A stretch of DNA of 64,000 nucleotides from Gorsachius magnificus (taxonomy: Eukaryota; Chordata; Aves; Pelecaniformes; Ardeidae). A program made the position numbers and the translations under genes. The notes below the pieces were generated by a model that saw only the letters and a program-made list of their open reading frames with translations, was not told the origin of the DNA and did not search any database. Below, piece by piece: positions 1 to 14,500 of this stretch (the stretch's first letter is position 1; every line of letters starts with the position of its first letter). Where the stretch lies: contig CM067095.1 in assembly GCA_034008185.1 (NCBI GenBank), positions 8,912,610 through 8,976,609 on the forward strand. The letters are read 5' to 3'.

Positions 1-2249
1 TTCTCAAATGGGCAAGAAGTCATTACTTTGTTCCTTTTTCTTTTTTAATGTAAAGTATTTGATCCAGCTCAATTCCTTGCTGATGATTTCCTGTATGACC
101 TTCAGGTGACAATTTGAGTATGGTACTTACACAAATAAAGAAAGAAACAAATTTCGACCAGGATTGTCTCTGATGGTGATAGCAGAGTGGGGCCGTAGTT
201 TTGATTACTGTCTAAGGGCTAATACAGTAATGTCTGATTTTTGTTTTAATGTTTTAAGAACTCTGTTTTTGAAGTAGGCTCTGTTGTGCCAGATGCTGTA
301 AAAATGCTGTAAATCCTTATTTTACAAAAAGGTATTAGTTAGCAGGTCTCAACACAGTGAAAATCCAGGAATTTTTGCTTTACAGTAATGGAAAAGTTGA
401 AGGTAGAACTAGGATTAGAAGAACTGCTTCCGTTTTCCCCAACATATTTCATAGCACTTATTTTACTACTAATCAGCATTTGGTGATTGTAGCTAATTCC
501 ATTGGCACCTATCCTTTATGTGATGTTATGTGAAGAGTGAAGTTAAAAAGCCACCTTTTCTCTCCATGTTCTGATTGACCTTGATTTATATTTAAAATTA
601 TTGTGCAATTCAGAATGCTTTGGTAGGGCAAGATAACGTATGTATCTGTAGGAGGCAGACTGCGAAAAGAACACTAGTTCCTAGGTTTTTGATACCTTTC
701 TGGTTGTTGATGTAATTTCACTGAAGTCAATAGTATAGTCATGGAAGTAAGAAGAAGTGATTTGGACTAAATTTTTATAAGAACAGGAAAGCAGTGGGCA
801 TTATTTCATGCCTTTGTGTTTTATAGGTCAGTTTTGTATTCCAAGGTTTATGGGGACATTAGATGGTGACCATATGGTCTATTAAGGCAACCCTACTGTT
901 TCTATCTAATGTTTCTGTTGTGAAATCACACTGCATCTGGTCAATTTAATCTAGAAATATGTTCCTATTTTCCCAAGACCTCTCTTTCTGTACTGATGTT
1001 TAATACTACAGCCTATATAATCTGCCTGGCAACATGAGTCTTTTTTTTCATTAAAACACTGTATACTTACACTACATGTGTTTGAATACTCAGATATACC
1101 AGTCAGGTTTTCTGTCTTTTATAAATGAACACTCTGTCCCTTTACCAGAAAGGTTGTTAAAATTATCAGCAGGTAATGAGTTTTGCCTCAAGTTTGTTCA
1201 CTGGCTAAAATGTACAATATGAATATACTTTATGGTTTGATTTAGTGACATATACACTGCAAACAGTAATGCATTATGATTTTTCTGGTTCAGTCATAAA
1301 CAAGCAAATAAGAAACAGGATTCAACAGCAAAGTACATTATTTAAAACCTGCATAATCTGTTTTTATCCCTGAATCTAAATATAGGTCACATAATCAGAT
1401 TATTTTTATGGAAAGAAAGTGTTAATTTTAAACTATTTATACCATTTAAAAAATGTAAGTAGTTTTTGCTTTATTAATAGACTGTAATTCAATTTTGGAA
1501 CAAATAGCATTTCTAATCTGAAGAAGCTATAACATGGAAGATTCAGTTTTACAGCTCATTTGCTTTATTCCTGTGTCTAAATATCAGCAAATAACAGAGT
1601 AAGTCTCTGCTTGTTGAAGACTGAATGAAAAACCTCCTGAGAGAAGATCTATATGTAGTTAGAACCAGTGAACTAGTGGCTATGAACTAGAACTATGTGT
1701 TTTACAATTATAATAGTTACAAAACTTTCAAATTCCTATTTTCTCAACACTTCTACATTTCACTGCAAAATTCACACACTAAGTAAATAATGTCATTCTT
1801 AGCATAGGTGGAATTCAGTCACAAGATACTCTGTTTAATCATCAGTAAAGGATCAAACTTGCTCTATTTTTTATTTCCTCTGCATGTGAGAAAGCAATGG
1901 CATGTTCCATTTCCTTTGCTGGCATTAGCTTGCAGGAACTGGCAAGAACATAACCTCTTCTGCAATACCATGGGAGAAAGAGTGAGTTTTAAGCCAAAAT
2001 TCCAGTTGTCTTACTAGCAACATTAAAAAAATAATTCTGTTAGTGCCGGACTTGTCATAAACAGTTGTGACAATGCATGAATTGCTCCATTATTTCTCCT
2101 TCTGTATCAAAGAACTGAAGCATTGCCCTATCAAAGCAATCAAAGTTCTGCACTAAGGGTTTCCAAAGAACTGAAATTAACTCTGCAGTGGTTGTAAAGA
2201 ATGGAAGGTAAGAAATATAAAGCCACAACAAAGATTTTTTTTCTTTTAA
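1..2249. other. Host noncoding DNA
   Basis: AT-rich sequence with only short chance reading frames. I see no exon with credible splice sites, no RNA gene and no recognisable repeat. Confidence 0.5.
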
Positions 2250-3095
2250 AAAGGGTCTGGGAGAAACTTGAGAAACTACAGACCAGCAAGTCTGATGTTT
2301 GTCCTGGACAAAATGGTAGAAAACTATAATAAATGGAATTGATAGACACCTAGATAAATATACTGGAGAAGAGACAACATTGTTTTTGTAAAGGAAGTCA
2401 TATTTCACAAATCCATTAGAGTTCTTTGATGGAATCAATAAATATGAGGAGATGGGTGATCTGGTTTGTGCTGCATTAGATGGATTTCCAAAAAACTTTC
2501 AAATAAGATCCATCATCAAAACTTTTGAAAGTAACTGAGCTGTCATGGACTAAGAGGAAGGCTCTTTCTGTGGACTAGCTGCTCTAAGAAGTAGGAAACA
2601 AAGGATAAATATCCAGGTTTCATAAAGGAGAGAGATTATCAGTGGATCCTCACAACAATGCATTGCAAATTGGACTGGAATTACAAGTTGAAAATTTTTT
2701 TCTGATCTAAATAGCTCCCCAAGGAGGACAGTATTCTGAAGTAAGGATCGTAATAATGGAATAATTTAATTTGTTAACAGAGTAATTATCCAGAGTCATA
2801 ACTACTCAAGAGGGTTGTATTGGAAAGCCACAGAGAAATGGATAACACCAAAGAAGCTGTCAGCTGTTTCAGTCAAGGCCTAAAACCACGGACCACTGCA
2901 GTATGGTAAATCAGATTCTTTACCAGCTCTCTGGGTTGTTGTTTTGGGGTTTTTTTCCTTATTTTAATTCCTTTCTTTTTTAAATTGCTAGTCCTGTTTT
3001 AGTGTCATTATCCCTATGTTGAGCAGGGTTGGAGGAGGTAACCTCCTTAGATTCCTTCCATCCTAATTTATGCTATGATTCTGTGGTTAAGGAAG
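2250..3095 (+). mobile_element. Old CR1-type LINE, 3' part
   Basis: This is a decayed non-LTR retrotransposon on the plus strand. Near 2278 one frame reads NYRPASLMFVLDKMVE, which matches the conserved start of LINE reverse transcriptases. Near 2477 a degraded LDGFPKNF resembles the LDFSKAFD-type motif further along the same domain. The 3' end, about 3020-3092, carries the CR1 tail: a GAGCAGGGTTGGA-like stretch, a decayed 'settlement' of CCTTCCATCC, and the terminal GCTATGATTCTGTGG that mimics the CR1 octamer repeat. Several frameshifts and stops show that it is long dead. The 5' limit is uncertain. Family assignment is from memory of CR1 3' ends. Confidence 0.72.
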
Positions 3096-6000
3096 CTGTA
3101 CAGTGGGAAGCAGGGCTTGGCAGGATTGCATCACTGGTGCCAAAGCAGGCCTTATGAGACCAGTCTTTCATCAGTTTTTAAGAATTAAGTGCTTTTTCTG
3201 TCAACCTTAAAGAATATATATCATTTTTTCCTCAACTGAGTGGTCCTATTTCAATATAGGAAACATCAATGTCTAGAATAGGCCCGTCAACACCTAGAAC
3301 AACTAACTGGACTGCAGACTGGAAAAGCTTTCAAAGAGAAGAAATTGGTCTTTAGCCTCTAGAGTTATTTCTATATCATGTGTGGATACTGGAAAGTGCT
3401 GCTGGTCCCTCCAATCTCATTTTCATGCTGGTGTAAGGAATGAAAGGATCATAAATTCTGAATCAAGTTCATAGAACCATCTCTGAATTTAATCCCTATC
3501 CAGACAGTAATGGTGACTCTCTAAGGCAGTTTTCTCTTTATTTTAATTTGGATGGGAATACTCAGAAAAGGTTTATCCAAGGGCCTGTGTTGTGGGAAAA
3601 GGTGCAGCTGACTATAGGGATCATCAGAGTGAGACCTGATGGCGGAAACAGAGGTTAAAAGGAATATGATGGGACTCGATCTGTGAGGAGAATCATTTCA
3701 GAGAATTATTTGACATCACAAAGCACTTTATTTTCTTTCCCCCACAGTAAACTTGAATGATCTTAATGACAGAAAATGAGATCCAGCAGGTGTAAACTAC
3801 AGCAGTTAAATATTCATGAGTGAAAGTAGAAGCAGGAACTGAATTTAAGTACAGGGGTCAGTACGGGGTAAGATTCTTCAGGGCACTGAAGCAAAATAGC
3901 TGTCAGACTGCAGTGAAGAGAGTGATGAAAAGACAGCTTGAAAGAAAATGGTAATGGTCAAAGTCAGCTTATAGGTAAAACTGTGAGGAAGAGAGAGATT
4001 GAAAAATGCTCTTGAAATGTGGTTGAACCGTTTCCAGGGATAGAAAATTCTATGCCAGAGACTTCAACAGAAGCACTGGAGCAGAATTCAGATGTGATAT
4101 GAAGACATGAAGGGGCTGAGTTCTGACCTTCTGCACATTTCCTGAGATACTTGGTCACTATTGATAAACCCTCAACCTTCCTTGCAAGTGCCCCAAAACA
4201 GATAAATTAATAAAAATTCTAAGGGGTGGTTCTTCTCCCTGATTTTGTTCTAGGGAATGTCACTAGGAGAGGAAAGTGATCCAGTGCTAAACCAGTGAGA
4301 TTGAACATTCAAAGTAAGAAAAGTAAGTTGGAGAATTCAAACTGAGAACTGGCTTTGTGGCATGATTTGAAGAGACACTTGATTTCCTGATAACAGAACA
4401 GGACTGGTTCCACTGAAGTCTCAATATCTTTGTCTTTTAGGACAATTTGATGATGCCTTCTAATAAGCAGCTGTACAAAATATTGTCTGCAAAAGTCAGG
4501 ATGTCAGATGTTGCCAAAGACTTAATACCTTTAAAGTAGCAAAAGTTCATGTAATGTGGCCTAGCAATGCTTTGTGAAACTGCTGCTCAGTACACAGTAA
4601 ATCCAGAATGGGTTCTTGCTCCAAACATATTATGGCAGTATGCATTTCTGTGCCATTATGTATCTGCAGAGCATAGGTTGAAAAAATTAATTAAAAAGAT
4701 CTCCATCAAGTTGACTAAGGATCTAAGCCTCATGTTTGTCAAGGAAATAAACACAATTGCTTTCAGTTATAAGATGCACCACCATCCAGTAATATCTAGA
4801 TTTAAATAAAACATGGCATAGATGCCCTTTGCAGCACAGCTTTTTATTTTTTATGGATTGTGAATCCAGCCCTTCATATCCTGTAGCAGCTGTCAAATGT
4901 GTTCATCTAGTTCTTTTATCGGTATCCAACACCACACCCTGTCTCATCCTCCCCAAAATTATTGAAATACGGAATATTCCATCCCTTTCACATTTAACTT
5001 AAAAAGGAATCATTAGTGCGTCTCTGGATATAAGTCTGAGATTCAAATCTTTTCTTCCTTTTTGGGTGTATCTGAGACAAGCAGCACAGCTAAAGTTTTG
5101 AAATGCTGAAGTTAAGTTTTCCAAGCCAGGCAAGCAAGAAGGGGACTTCTCTCTGCTCTTGGAATTGATCATTGTGGAACTCCTGATTGCCTTCAGAAGG
5201 TTTTAGGGATCAGGACTTTTTCATTTTATCTACAAGTGCACAAACTTCTCACCTTCCCCTTCCACAAACATTTAGCTAACAGCCCTCAATATTCTACAGT
5301 GTTGGGAAACTTGGCTGCACAGATAAAAATCTCAGTCTAGACCTTTTTTAAGCATATCTGCCAGGCTCCATAAAAGGAAAGATGTAATTTTTAGGAAATC
5401 CCTTCCAGAGTGCTCAAACTTAAGCCCCGCAAATCAACAGCTATTTAAGAAATTTAGGCCTTTGCACAACATGTGTGGGCTTTGATTATTTGCTGCTGGT
5501 TTGGGTTTTTTTAATACATTTTTTTTTTGTAACAAGATATTCAGAAACAGGGAGAAGGTCTCCCACCTTCCTTTTTCACCTGAACAATTTATGAACACAG
5601 AAAATGGTATCAGAGCTATTCACTGATCTCCTGCTTTATGTTCTATCAGTTTTTATATTCTCAGTAAGATAAATCTGGATTTTTGATACCAGTTATAAAA
5701 ACGTGCTTGAAAAGTATCTTTGTCTTCCAAGTAAAGTAACTCGCTTAAACCTTGAAATCACTTAGGCCATTTCTTTACCTTCTTGGCTCTTTGGGTTTTT
5801 TTAAGTAGTTGTGTGCAGTTGTTATTTTTTTATTAGAGCAATATCTTAATCTAGCTGAAAGTATTGCTGAATGTTCCTAGTTGGTTTTCTGCAGGAGGAT
5901 TTGAGAGACTTGTGGAGAACTGTCTTTTTGTTCAAAGTACCCCTTCAAAAGCAGCAGTAAACATTGCATCATACCTCTGCTGCTTTACTGAGACATTGTC

Positions 6001-7026
6001 TGTGTATAGGGAAGAAGCAGCAAAGACAAAGAACAGCTATACATGGTTTTTATTTTTAAAAAATTGAAATAATTGAACGTGAAATTTCTAGCAGATAATT
6101 TGAAGCCATTTGTTTGCATGATGACTAGCTTGCTGAGCTGCTTCTGGGGATGCAGGTCTGCTGGTAAGATTCATAATTTGGATATATTTTCAAAAAGCCT
6201 CGTGTTCTGGAATCATGGAAAGTAGTCCTGGCTTAATGTGGAGTGACTTGCAGAACCTATGAGACCCTCATTAATGGTGCTCTATAATTTATTTTTTTTT
6301 CCATGCAGGGAAAACGCTTCCAGTTATTCAATACATGCCATTCTCTGACTTAGTTTTTACCATTCAAGGTTCAAATGTGATAATGATGATGGTGGAACAC
6401 AAGCATGTGAACAGAAGCAGCATATTTAATTACCTATCTTGTCTGGGGATGAACACCAGACCTGAGCTAAAATGAAAATCTAGATTGCATGTGGTTTTAA
6501 AAATATTACACATGGCACAAGTAGAGTTTGGATAGTAGTTTGAATGGTCCAGTGTATGGTAGTGAGCTAAGTAATTGCAAAAGATCTAGGTCACTCCTTA
6601 AGACACGCCTATCTCAAGATTGTATACCTGAAATTAGGGATAGAAATTACTACTATTCCAGCCCTGGGAAGACTGGATGATGGAAAAGCCAATTAATGAA
6701 AAAAAGTAGCTTTAAATATGCACCGGTATTCAGAAAACTAGTGAGTGAGTTACAGAAATGGTTACTAACTATTCAACCTATTCCAGTAAAAATTGTCTTA
6801 AACAGTAGTGGTCAGTAAAAAGCAGGCTGGCAGTACAGCAAGAAAAATCTGAGGCATCTAAACAGTAAGTATTTGATAAAGATCCTTAGAAGGTATAATA
6901 CTGAAAGACGTGCCACAGAGGTATTGTTAGAAGAGTGATTTTTACTCAAATTTCTCAAACTGCCCTGGGGCACTAATATATGCCCTCTCCCCAAATACTG
7001 TTGTAGATTTGGATTCTAGTTTCAAT
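3096..7026. other. Host noncoding DNA
   Basis: No convincing gene or named repeat was found. Reading frames are all under 85 codons and lack protein-like composition. Confidence 0.45.
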
Positions 7027-7623
7027 TGTCGTGGTTTAACCCCAGCTGGCAGCTAAGCCCCGCACAGCTGCTCGCTCACTCCCCTGCAGTGGGAAGGGGG
7101 AGAGAATTGTAAGGGTAAGAGTGAGAAAACTTGTGGGTTTCATAGGTAAAGCAAAAGCTGTGCCGGCAAGCAAAGCAACACAAGGAATTCATTCCCTCCT
7201 TCCCATGGGCAGGCAGGGGTTCAGCCATCTCTAGAAAATCACGGCTCCATCACGTGTAACGGTGACTTGTGAAGACAAAGGCCATCACTCTGAATGTCCT
7301 TCCCTTCCTTTTCCTTCCCCAGCTTTATGTGCTGAGCATGATGTCATATGGCATGGAATAGCCCTTTGATCAGTTTGGGTCAGCTGTCCCGGCCGTGTCC
7401 CCTCCCAGCTTCTTGTGCTCCCCCAGCTGCTCACTGGGGGTGGGGGTGGTGGTTGGGGATAGGGGAGGAGGAGCAGAAAAGGCCTTGGCTCTGTGTAAGC
7501 CCTGCTCAGCAGTAACAAAAGCATCTCTGTATTATCAGTGCTGTTTTCAGCACAAATCCAAAACATAGCCCCATACGAGCTACTGTGAAGAAAATTAACT
7601 CTACCCCAGCGAAAACCAGCACA
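7027..7623 (-). mobile_element. Solo LTR of a neoavian endogenous retrovirus (family X, copy 1)
   Basis: On the plus strand the element begins TGTCGTGGTTTAACCCC and ends GAAAACCAGCACA, so it has the TGT...ACA ends of a retroviral LTR. It aligns by eye along its length with the copy at 58,207-58,755 and in part with 18,221-18,446. The promoter signals read on the minus strand: a CATAAAG box near 7322-7328, with the tract containing the ATTAAA-like poly(A) signal of the family further down. The sequence is GC-richer than its surroundings. No internal retroviral region adjoins it, so it is a solo LTR. A direct 5-bp duplication at the exact edges is not seen, although TCAAT occurs at 7022-7026 and again at 7628-7632. 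Confidence 0.75.
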
Positions 7624-8774
7624 CAGGTCAATGGGTATGCCAGCATGCCACCTCCTCAAAAGTCTTTGAATGACAGATTAATAAAGGGGGCAGGGTGTCT
7701 TCCATTCCTGCAGTTGCAATTTGAAACTATTTTGCCATTTTTGTGTTTGTAAATGCTGAAGTTAAGCACATTCCAGGCCTGTATGTACATCGGAGCCTTA
7801 ATAAGAAACCAGAGTTCCTCTTCAAAGGCATGAGGAACTCTGTTTACAAGGATTGGAATGACTCAGGGGTCTTTGAAAGTGTCATTGGGTTCAGTTTAAA
7901 GCAGTCTTTTTCATCTGGCAACCCTATGTAGTGTGCATTCACAGAGGAAAGGAGAGGAATGCATTCACTAAATGTTAATACACTAAAGAAATGAGAAAAA
8001 TTGACCCTACCCTTGAAAGATCGTTACAGAAAGTTAAATCACAGAAAGTTAAATCACACTTTGTATGACATCTGAACGTGCTAGAAATGAAGCTGTCATC
8101 AAGTGACTTAAACCAAGAAAGTGCTAGAAGACTTTCTGGCTCTCCTAAGATTTCAAATATTACATGAGAATATTTGCTTTCTGTTATTGACTCTGTTCTA
8201 GACTGGGCAGTATTCATATATCCTAGCCAAATACCCTGGTGCCCAAAGCCCTAAATACGTAAGGATATTCCCCCTGCTTCTGAATTAATTTTGCAATAGA
8301 CATAAGAGTTTGGCATCCAGCTCATGCACATGATTTAATGAGCTCTGTGTAACCTACCAATAAGCAAATGTAGTTAGATCAGTTCTTTTGCTTCCCCACT
8401 CAAATGTTATGGAACGCTGGGGAAAGGAATGGAGCATTTATGACAAAATTTTCAATCTGTTTACATTTTTGGATGAATGTTAGTTAGATGTAGAAGCCTG
8501 GAAACACTGGGTATTATCTGGCATTTATAAAGTATGTACTATTCCAAAAGATTCCCAAGCATGTTATGAAACTAAATGGGATTTTCAAGAGGAAGTTTTA
8601 GATAAGAATAAAATCTGCTGGAGAGGGAACAAATCAGACGAAGAAAATCTATTGCCCCATTCTTCAAAATATTTGCAGAGAGTTGTTGGATTATTTTTCC
8701 TTACATTGATATTTGGCATTCTCATTTTGCAGTTTCCACCAGAAGACTTTAAAACACTTTTAGGAGGTGACTGC

Positions 8775-8880
8775 CATTGCCCTATTCTTGTAGAAAAGGA
8801 AACTGAGGCAGGAGGAGCTAGAGTGACTTTTACCAAGGTCACACTGGAAATCACTGTAGGGGCAGAAGGGACACCCTGAT
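8775..8880 (-). repeat. MIR-like SINE relic
   Basis: The plus strand reads GCCCTATTCTTGTAG, then AGGAAACTGAGGCA, then ACTTTTACCAAGGTCACAC. This is the reverse complement of the conserved MIR core order (GTGTGACCTTGG... GCCTCAGTTTCCTC). Divergence is high, as expected for an ancient amniote SINE. Confidence 0.6.
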
Positions 8881-9954
8881 TTTCCCAGATCAGACTTTTG
8901 TCTACTGTGAGTCTGCTCTTTAAGTAATAGAGGCCAGCTTTAAATTGTTATGAATCTCTGGAGATAGGTCACTTCAAAGCGCCTGAGCATCTGACCACAG
9001 GTTGTGATGCTTGTTTCTGTGTGGAGCTGATCGCTTTTGTCTTGTCTTTAGCACAAAAAGCAGTAGCTGACAGGGAAAAGTGCAGCTGTGGCTGGTCTTT
9101 GCTACTGTCCCTTCAGAAGTGATTCCCACATTGAATTGGACATTGCAAATTAGAGTAGTTAGTCAGGGCTTGTTTTTTACTGAATTCATATATTTTATAA
9201 AGTTCAAACCAGTCACAATGTAAACTTGGAACCAACATCACTTTTCTTGTGTGCTGTCATCTCTGTGAAATGTTCATCACACCCTGGCCAAAGCTATACG
9301 ATGTGCAAATTTTCAAATACATATCTATTTGTATTTCTTTTTAAAATTTTTCCCTTTTTGAAGAGAGTTTTCCCATGTAGGTAAGAAAACCTGTGTGAAA
9401 GAATGGAAGGTAAATGTGCTAGTCAAACTAAAATGTTTTGTATTCTGTTACCTTATTAATCATGGTTGGCTGGATGTTTTCTATAGAATCAGCAGATTTC
9501 ATTTGCAGTAGAGGCTTGTTAAATACATAATCATGCACTGCACAGAAATGACGAAACTTATAACTAGGACTGAAAATTACTCCTGACCAAGGAATAAAGA
9601 CTGAAAAGACATAACTTCCTCCTGTTGCTAAATCTGTTAAATGCCATTTATTAAATAGTGCCAGCAGAGGATACAATCTAGGTGAATTTTGTTGTAAAAG
9701 CAGTATTTGCATCTTGCGGGTAATTGCCACATTTAGGGTGCTGTGCGTGGAGAAGGTGTCAGACAGTGGCTGCTTCTTGTGGCCTCTCTAGTCACCAGCA
9801 CAAGGCAAAGGTGATCCAGAAGATTGGCACCATCCTGGTAGATCATAGAGGAAGAGCTAATTATTGAGAAATGAGCCATAGATCTTTCTTTCATTAGATG
9901 GCATAAAAGTACGAGCCAAGCTGTATATATCCTTATGCAACTCTAGTAATGTGT

Positions 9955-10062
9955 GATTCCCATTTTCTTCATGAAAATTGGAAAGGAGGACAGATGAAAT
10001 TATTTGCCCAAGTTTACACAGAATATCTGAGTTTAACCGAGGAGTTTCACCTAGATCTCTTC
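9955..10062 (-). repeat. MIR-like SINE relic
   Basis: CCCATTTTCTTCATGAAAATTGGAAAGGA is followed by ACAGATGAAATTATTTGCCCAAGTTTACACAG, in the order of the reverse-complemented MIR core. It is very diverged and could be another old repeat. Confidence 0.45.
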
Positions 10063-11374
10063 ATTTTGGATCCATACCATAGCCTGTTTCCTATCTTACA
10101 GGAATTCAAACTTTAATTCGATAGGACCACAGGTACTCTATGTAATTACTATTTACAGGTAATCAAAAGATAATGCAGGGTATTACATACTGTAGTACTT
10201 CCTCTAATAGATCTTACTCCTTTTGCACAGCTCTGGTTAAAAGCTGTGTGTTAGCCAGCCACGGCCTCTCCCCGCTTTGCCAGGCTGAGCAACCACACTG
10301 CTTCAGACTGAGAAACTGGTTTGTCTGGTTTGGAGTGGAGCAGCTGAACTCATTATGTTGTGTATCGGTGGAAAGGGTACTGCGATAGTATCATGGTGAG
10401 GAAGTGGTGTCCTTCTCTATGAGTGGAAGCTTTTAGAAATTTAGACTATTGTACAGGAAACAAAGGAGAAGGTTTCCATGGCTACTTACATTTCATCATG
10501 AAATTGCTCCTGGGAAATACTGGAAATCAGGGGTTTTTTCCTCTCTGTAACCCTAGAATCCTGTACATATACTGCACTTCTAAGAGCAAGCATAAAAAAA
10601 TGAGATGCTTTTGTTTACAAATCTCAAGTTTTCTGGGAATACATCAAGACAGCATGACTAAAAGCAAAACAGGGAGGGTGCAAATGGTTGGGCAGTTTTT
10701 CTTGAAAATTAAATTATTTTTTCAGCAGCTCAGCATTATTTTTAAGTAATTCTTTTTCATGAGAAAGATTTTCATTTGAACTGTGGCCAGTGGGATCTCA
10801 GAAGGCACCTGCATCTACAGTGACAGGAAAATAAGTTATTCTTGTGGCAAAACATAAAATATGTGGCAAAGTCCAAGGCATTATAACAATCTAAATATGA
10901 AATATATTATGCAGTGTTTAAATAGATCAGTATCACTAGGGACTTAGTACTTTGGGGAAAGATTTGACCCCGTTTTTTTCCTGAAGAAGAGTCTTCTGTT
11001 ACTGGCATGATTCTCCCCTTGAGAATGCTTACACCTTTTGAACGACTGAATATGCTTAGAGATAAAATAATAAGCGATTACACACAGTGCATTTTTATTA
11101 ACACTGCGGTAATGCAGGTCACCTTCAAAAATAGATTCCTTTTAGAAAACAAGGAGAATGGCAGTCAAGCTATGATTGTAGGCAAATAGTCATCTTAAAT
11201 GCTTACCATCTATTTTGTTTTTTATAAAATAAGACATTAGAATAAGTCATCTTTTTAATGACACTGAAGGGAGGTTGGAGGTTTTCAGATAAGAGGAAAG
11301 TGTTGGCATGCAATTTTCAACCAGGATTTGTGAATTATTCGTAGTTCTATATAATCCTTGATGTCCATTGTAAA

Positions 11375-11505
11375 GTACTAGGGCTAATACTGTTAGCCCT
11401 ATTTTACAGATAATGAGGAAGTGGCATGGGAACTTAATAACTTGCCCAGGAAGTTCAGTCAAATTAATTGATAACATATGATATCAAAACAGAAGTGGAT
11501 TCAGC
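11375..11505 (-). repeat. MIR-like SINE relic
   Basis: The plus strand contains CCCTATTTTACAGATAATGAGGAAG and then AACTTAATAACTTGCCCAGGAAG, closely following the reverse-complemented MIR consensus order. This is the best preserved of the MIR-like pieces. Confidence 0.65.
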
Positions 11506-14500
11506 CCCCGCAAATCAAGCAGGCGGGTTTCCAAAGCCCCGTTTAATTCTGATGAGAATCCATATTATTTGTACAATTGCTGCAAAATGGATTTATGGTT
11601 AGAGTGTATGCAACCTCCATTTCTGTCTTCATGTATTTGTGGTGAACACAGATTTATGGATTTGTTTGTCTTTTTGCTGCTTTTGTTGTTGTTTGGTTGT
11701 ATTTCGTAATAACATTTGTATCTCAGAGAAAAAACAGCAGCAGCCAAGTGGGTAATACACAAATATTTGGGGAAATTCTAGGACAGCTGTAAAGAAATGT
11801 ATGCTTTTACCATTCCCTATAACACTGTTATCCTGTTACACAGCTTCTTGGCATGACTGTTTCAGAAATGGCTGTGGAACCAATTAATAATAAATTATTG
11901 ATATTGGCAGCTGCTGTGCAATTTTCCCAGCTGTTACTCACACTTAGACATGCCACATTTCTTGAATTCTGTTCTAATTTACATAAATGGCAGGATTCAT
12001 CATAAGGGCAAACAAGATATTTTTCCACACCCCTTTGGCTTCAATACACAAAAGCACACTCCCAGGCTCCCTTATTTAAGTGAGAAAGTGATGCTCTCCT
12101 GCCCACTCTGACGTTACAGTATGTTACCTCCTGTCTCAGGAGAGCTCTGGCCACCTTCTTTATAGGTGTTACCCCAGTGGGACATTATTGACATAAAGAA
12201 GTTGAAATAACAGAAAAGAGCTGTGTGTAAATCTTATTCAGAGAGTGTAAAAGCATTTAAATAGCTTTTGAGTTGTGGAAGTGGCACCTGACACAGTAAC
12301 TGGTATCCTTCTTGCCTTTGACTTAGAGTCTACTCACAGTCTTTTTGTGGACTTCAGCTCAACTTGATTGGTCTCATGAGTTTCCAAAGAATCTATAAAG
12401 GTCTCTTGCTTTCACCCACTCCTGTCAGTAGAAGGCAGTAAGAGAGTCAGAGCTGATAGTCCATGTGATCATGTAGTTAACTGAATTAGCAACTTACTGT
12501 CTTATTAAAAGAGAGCTGCAAAAACTCAAGTCACCAGTTTGGAGGGAAATTTCTGTGTATAGGTCTGAAATTCACAGTAGAAATGAAAAATAAGCTTCAA
12601 CGGTATTCAGCTAGTCTTCAACTAATCTTCAGCTGTAGGTCAGTCCTAGTGACAAATGAAAACTTAGACCTATTTCTCATGACAGAAAACCTACCAAGCT
12701 CAGGGGTAAGTTAACTTACAATTAAGAGACTGAAAATAAGACCAAGTGAAATCTAAAAGCACTAAGAATAAAATGCAAATCTTAATTGTGGGGTTTGGCT
12801 TTTTCTTCATTCACTGAGCATTGTTATTCCATCTGCAAGGTGTGACCAAAAAGTTTAAAATCCCATGGTAACCCTCCATGAAGATACTTGTAAAATCAGT
12901 CTAAGTATTTGGAATTTTTGCAGCCAAACTTGAGGTTTAGTTTTCCAGAGAGGTAATCAAGTCTCATAGTGCAAGCAGGAATTGCTATTCTCAATTGCTC
13001 TTGCTCTGCCTGAAAAAGCCAGTTATCTTTTTACTAAGGTTTTGTGTGTAGTCTCAGTGTTGATTCCTCATTACAAATGCTGTCAATATTGTGTTAGTGT
13101 TTTAGGCTCCTCTTTAAAAGCCCAGCCTTAACAAAACACCCTAGTGGATAGCTTGCTGCAGATTTAATAACGATTTTTCATTGCTGGATGATTTCTTCTA
13201 ATTATATTTCTTTTGAAGTGTTAAAGTCAGTGATAATGTTTCTTGTGAAGTTTCAAAAACATGGGATACTGCAAGACCATCCCCCTCACCTTACTGTCTT
13301 CTGGTTCTTAGACTACTGTTCAATGCTTTCTTCAGCTGTCGCTGCGCAATTACACTGTATATATTTCAGCTGTGATTCTAGCAGCCTCTTAATAGGAATT
13401 CAAGATCTGGTATGTGGAAAGCGTTTGAGAAGGAACAAGAGTAAGTGCTGCATAGTAAGTTTTGAAGTCATGGCCATAGCAACCTTCCAGGACACCTCTG
13501 GAGAAAGGTATGCAGGGGTTGCTAGCGAGTGGGCCAGGTCTGGTTCACTTCACAAATACAAAGCCAATCGCCAAGAACTCTGTTGGCTGGTGTGTTTCCA
13601 GATCCTCCTCTGTGTTACTTCTTCCTATTTCTAGCACTTGCAGGTTACATTTTTCCTTTTAAATAGTTCTTTACATTAGCATTAAGTTCTCTTCAGGAAG
13701 GGGATGAAGAGAAGGGGTAGCTACACACACCTCCAGGCAGAACCTCCCATTGCTGTAGATAAATGACCAGCAAGGACTGGGAAGGAATGATGAGCAATGA
13801 GAAAAGCTCCCCCTCCACAGGGGTGAGCTATCTGTCTGCTGCTTCTTGGGGGAAAAGGCAAAGAAGCAGGGATCCTACAACCTTCAGTTTCCAGATGAAG
13901 AGTTGAGCTCTCATTGTACCACCGTGTCAACTTGAGAGTCACCTACAGGGGTGGCCCATATATAGAGACTTCAGGATGCATTAACCTAACCTGCATCATA
14001 TCCTCAGGCTCTTGGCTCAGTGCTGGTGGACAGCTGATGACTCATTCAATAGCACAGACACTGATTTTATTTTTTTAAAGTATTGTGTTTTTTTAATCCT
14101 GTCACTTTTAAAACTATCCAAATCTGACAGAATAATGAAGACCAGATGAAAGGGCTGCTGGAGCCCATCAGGCTTCCAGGATGCAACATATCTTCTTTTG
14201 ACTTAGTGCCATTTTGACACTCTGTGCTGGTAATTGCAAGAAGCATTTGAGTTGCAATTTTGCTAGTTTTCTAGTTCCAAGAGTTTTTCCCACTGATTGC
14301 ATCTGGCCTTTCTCCTTCAGAACAGAACTATTTGTCTCCACTTGTATGTACAGACATTTGAGCCTCCACCTCCAAGCCTTGAGTACCAGCTTTGCTTTCC
14401 ATTGGGGTTTTTTTGATGTTCTTATTCCCTGAGAAGTGGCTGGATCATTTCTTCAAGGGTTAGGTCTAACAAATGAAAACATGCTTTCTTCTGCAGGAAT

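Noticed and set aside
7022..7632. TCAAT as target duplication of the copy 1 LTR
   Set aside because: The right-hand TCAAT is four bases beyond the expected LTR end, so it does not directly abut; it may be chance.
13188..13634. 148-codon plus-strand frame
   Set aside because: No motif, no Kozak support, no splice signals; protein composition looks random.
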